This document shows, piece by piece, positions 61,611 to 64,000 of a stretch of 64,000 bases of DNA. Source of the DNA: Hyperoplus lanceolatus (lineage: Eukaryota > Chordata > Actinopteri > Uranoscopiformes > Ammodytidae). The position numbers and the translations under genes are program-made. The notes under the pieces were generated by a model. It made no database searches. It had not been told where the DNA came from and worked only from the letters and a program-made list of their open reading frames with translations. Within the stretch, counting starts at the first letter, position 1, and every line of letters begins with the position of its first letter. The DNA lies in assembly GCA_026929865.2 (NCBI GenBank), contig CM049397.1, positions 2,462,501 to 2,526,500 of the forward strand, read 5' to 3'.

Positions 61611-63156
61611 CAGGGATTCCCAAAGTGTGGTGCGCGCACCCCTGGGGGTGCGTGAGCTGCTGCTAGGGGGTGCGCGAGATGAAAAATGTAATGGCGGTCT
61701 GATCATTACACAATCCATATTGGTCCGAGTATAAGAGGGTTTTATTTACGCGGAAATAGGTCGTAAAAAGTCGGGTCGTGTTTTCCAAGTTGTGTTTATT
61801 TTCTTTTTTTAATCAGATGGAACACTGGCTGTGCTCTCAGAAGCGGCCGGGGCGTTTGTGCGCTTGGAGAGAGAACGCTTTGTGTGGAGAGAAAAAAGAG
61901 GCACGGGACATCGACGAAGCCGATTCAAAGCCTCAAATCATTATGTTGCCAGTCAACGTGTCAGAGGCAGGAATCGGCAGAGCGATCGACTGTGGCTTTT
62001 TAGCTGCTGCAGTAGTGCTGAGGAGAGATTGCCAACTGCGCTGTCCTTTTACGCACCAGCACTGCTGCTGTAATGTTCAGATTTCCTCATTTGCATCAAA
62101 GCCCTAATGATTTTAAGAATGAGACGCTTTATTTAAACGCTGTCCATGTGATGGTGGTGATTGTCACTTTGTGAGCTGTAAACTGAAACCAACGGAGATC
62201 TCGGAGGGCTTCCTCTCGACAACGTTAACGTGCCCCGGTTATCATTTCAGTCTTAAACCACGGCGTTGATAGCTTTCGTTTCAGCACTAGGCTATGTGAT
62301 TAACTATGAGCATTAAATAAATGCTGCGTCTCAGATGCCGAGGACAGCAGCGAGGATGACCCGCTATGCACCGAACCAGAGTATAGGAGAGATGACAGCG
62401 AGAGCGATCACAGCGGGGCAGAGGAACTTGCGTGTGAAGAATAGTCTGTAGTGAACACATCAGAGTTTGGTCTATTTGCACTATCCTACTGTTTATTTGC
62501 AATGAAGAAAAGTGTTTTTTTCAATGCGTTTTTATTTTCGTACATTATTTAAATAAATAAAATGTATTGAGTTGAGTTTTGAAAAACGGGGGGTTCGTCT
62601 TATAATCGGGGTTGTCTTATACTCGGACCAATACGGGTACAGTGTTTTTTCTCCACACAATAAAGACGTGTAAATAAACATTTCCTTTGTAAAATTTAGA
62701 ATCAAAAACTTGAATTTTAATTAATAAATAAATGGAGGCTATTCAAAATGAAGCGAAGTTATCTTCTTCTACGCATATGCGCACCTAGTTTGTGGCCTCT
62801 ACATTCATTCTCGCAATGTATTTATAATGACTGGCGTTCTCATTTTATTTCCATAACCTGTGTTATGATGACGGGGTTGTTTGCTCCACGGTCATTTAAA
62901 CTTGCTGCAATTGTTGCTCAACGTGACTCAAAATATTAGGCTATAATATTTTCCCTATTTTATCTGCTTTCTTCCCCTTGTTGTGATCGTGATTATTTTA
63001 TTATGTGTGTTCTGGTCATTTGAGCATGATTGAACATGCCACCTTTAATATGGCTATAAAAAGCTTGTTGCATTTTTTTTTTTTATGTGTGGGGGTGCGT
63101 CAACCTGGTTGGGACATGGACGGAGGTGCGTGGCTAAAAAAGGTTGGGAACCGCTG
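61611..63156. mobile_element. hAT element inserted in the Tc1 left arm
   Basis: Ends cagggattcccaaagtgtgg and the complement of aggttgggaaccgctg; exact 8-bp duplication gtttaggg at 61603-61610 and 63157-63164. Removing it restores continuity of the Tc1 arm. Confidence 0.9.
61720..62631 (+). mobile_element. TA-flanked (pogo-like) element nested in the hAT
   Basis: ttggtccgagtataaga at left and tcttatactcggaccaa at right are exact complements, each next to TA (61718-61719, 62632-62633). A frame near 62335-62440 reads DAEDSSEDDPLCTEPEYR and ends GAEELACEE-stop, like the acidic C-terminus of pogo-type transposases. Confidence 0.7.
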
Positions 63157-63164
63157 GTTTAGGG

Positions 63165-63440
63165 GAAGGCTACAAGAAGCTTTCCCAAAGGTTTCAATTG
63201 TCAATTTCGACTGTAGGGAACGTTGTCAGGAAATGGAAGGACACAGGCATAGTGGCAGTTAAACCCAGGTCTAGCAGACCAAGAAAAAAACAGGAGCGGC
63301 ATAGGCTGAGGATTATGAGAATGGTTGCACACAACCCACAGATCACCTCCAAAGACCTGCAAGAACATCTGGCTGCAGATTGTGTATCTGTACATCGTTC
63401 AACAATTCAGTGCAATTTGCACCAAAACTTCTGCTTTTTA
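63165..63440 (+). pseudogene. Tc1 transposase N-terminal fragment, left arm
   Basis: Reads LSQRFQLSISTVGNVVRKWK, KPRSSRPRKKQERHRLRI and HNPQITSKDLQEHLAAD, the paired helix-turn-helix domain of Tc1 transposase. The catalytic part is absent. Confidence 0.85.
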
Positions 63441-63455
63441 TAAAGACCAAATAAC

Positions 63456-63826
63456 TTAATTTGTCTCATCAGTCCAAAGCATTTTCTTCCAATATGAATC
63501 TGGCTTGTCTAAATGAGCTTTAGCATACTCCATGCAACTGTATCTGTGGCGTGGGCGCAGAAAGGGCTTCCTCCTCATCACCCGGCCATACAGATGTTTT
63601 GGTGCAAATTGCACTGAATTGTAGAACCATGTCCAGATACACAATCTGCAGCCAGATGTTCTTGCAGGTCTTTGGAGGTGATCTGTGGGTTGTGTGCAAC
63701 CATTCTCACAATCCGCCGCATATGCCGCTCTTGTACTTTTCTTGGTCTGCTAGACCTGGGTTTAACTGCAACTGTGCCTGTGTCCTTCCATTCCCTGACA
63801 ACGTTCCTTACAGTAGAAATTGACAA
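63456..63826 (-). pseudogene. Tc1 transposase N-terminal fragment, right arm
   Basis: 63826-63578 reads MSISTVRNVVREWKDTGTVA and HNPQITSKDLQEHLAAD. Another frame (63644-63456) adds YGRVMRRKPFLRPRHR and WKKMLWTDETN with the first catalytic Asp. A frame change lies between them. Confidence 0.85.
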
Positions 63827-64000
63827 TTGAAACCTTTGGGAAAGCTTCTTGTAGCCTTCCCCTAAACCATGACAATGAATAATCTTTGTTTTTAAGATCT
63901 TTTGGGAGCTGTTTTGATGATCGCATTCTGTCTCACTTCTGCAGAGTCAAAGAGAAGTGGAACTTGCATTTAGGCACCTAAAATACCTTGTATCATGATT

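Larger units (their letters stand above)
61146..64000. mobile_element. palindromic Tc1 element, right end beyond window
   Basis: Starts after TA with ccgtcatatgaaaaagtttg, a Tc1-type end. The left arm (61146-61610 plus 63165-63440) and right arm (63456-64000, reverse strand) are inverted copies of the 5' half of a Tc1 element. At 64000 the right arm has reached the counterpart of about 61471, so some 330 bp more should lie outside. Confidence 0.8.

Overview
The window is vertebrate genomic DNA, almost certainly from a teleost fish. The genes are split by GT-AG introns. The introns are packed with fish-type repeats: tRNA-derived SINEs, a Rex1/L2-like LINE, Tc1/mariner, hAT, pogo-like and TTAA-type DNA transposons, and very long CA/TG microsatellites. 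The species cannot be fixed from sequence alone.

Three protein-coding genes are present. (1) TOP3B, DNA topoisomerase III beta, + strand, positions 5717-41581, is complete. Eighteen coding exons give 855 residues with every splice phase consistent, the TOPRIM acidic residues, the active-site Tyr336, C-terminal zinc-finger cysteines and an RGG-type tail. (2) A compact three-exon IL-17-family cytokine gene lies on the - strand (10232-6338) wholly inside TOP3B intron 1. It encodes a 136-residue secreted protein and has a TATA box. (3) PPM1F, a PP2C-family Ser/Thr phosphatase, + strand, runs from 43732 past the last visible exon at 60487; its 3' end is outside the window. TOP3B next to PPM1F matches the human chromosome 22q11 neighbourhood.

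Layout. 1-5200: inverted MITE pair, microsatellites, a fold-back element. 5500-5790: TOP3B promoter and exon 1. 5787-11893: TOP3B intron 1 with the antisense IL-17 gene and a complete MITE. 11894-27237: TOP3B exons 2-15, including a nine-unit array of duplicated splice acceptors before exon 8. 27238-37668: a 10.4 kb intron with a broken LINE and a large composite hAT-like element. 37669-41581: exons 16-18, with a palindromic Tc1 element in intron 16. 42700-60487: PPM1F exons among MITEs. 61146-64000: a palindromic Tc1 interrupted by a hAT that is itself interrupted by a TA-flanked, pogo-like element.

The strongest points for a second look are the nested antisense cytokine gene, TG-repeat tracts abutting four splice acceptors, the duplicated acceptor array, a disrupted reading frame at the end of PPM1F coding exon 3, and recurrent fold-back architecture in unrelated DNA transposons. 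I saw no prokaryote-type systems, CRISPR arrays, rRNA genes or stand-alone tRNA genes.
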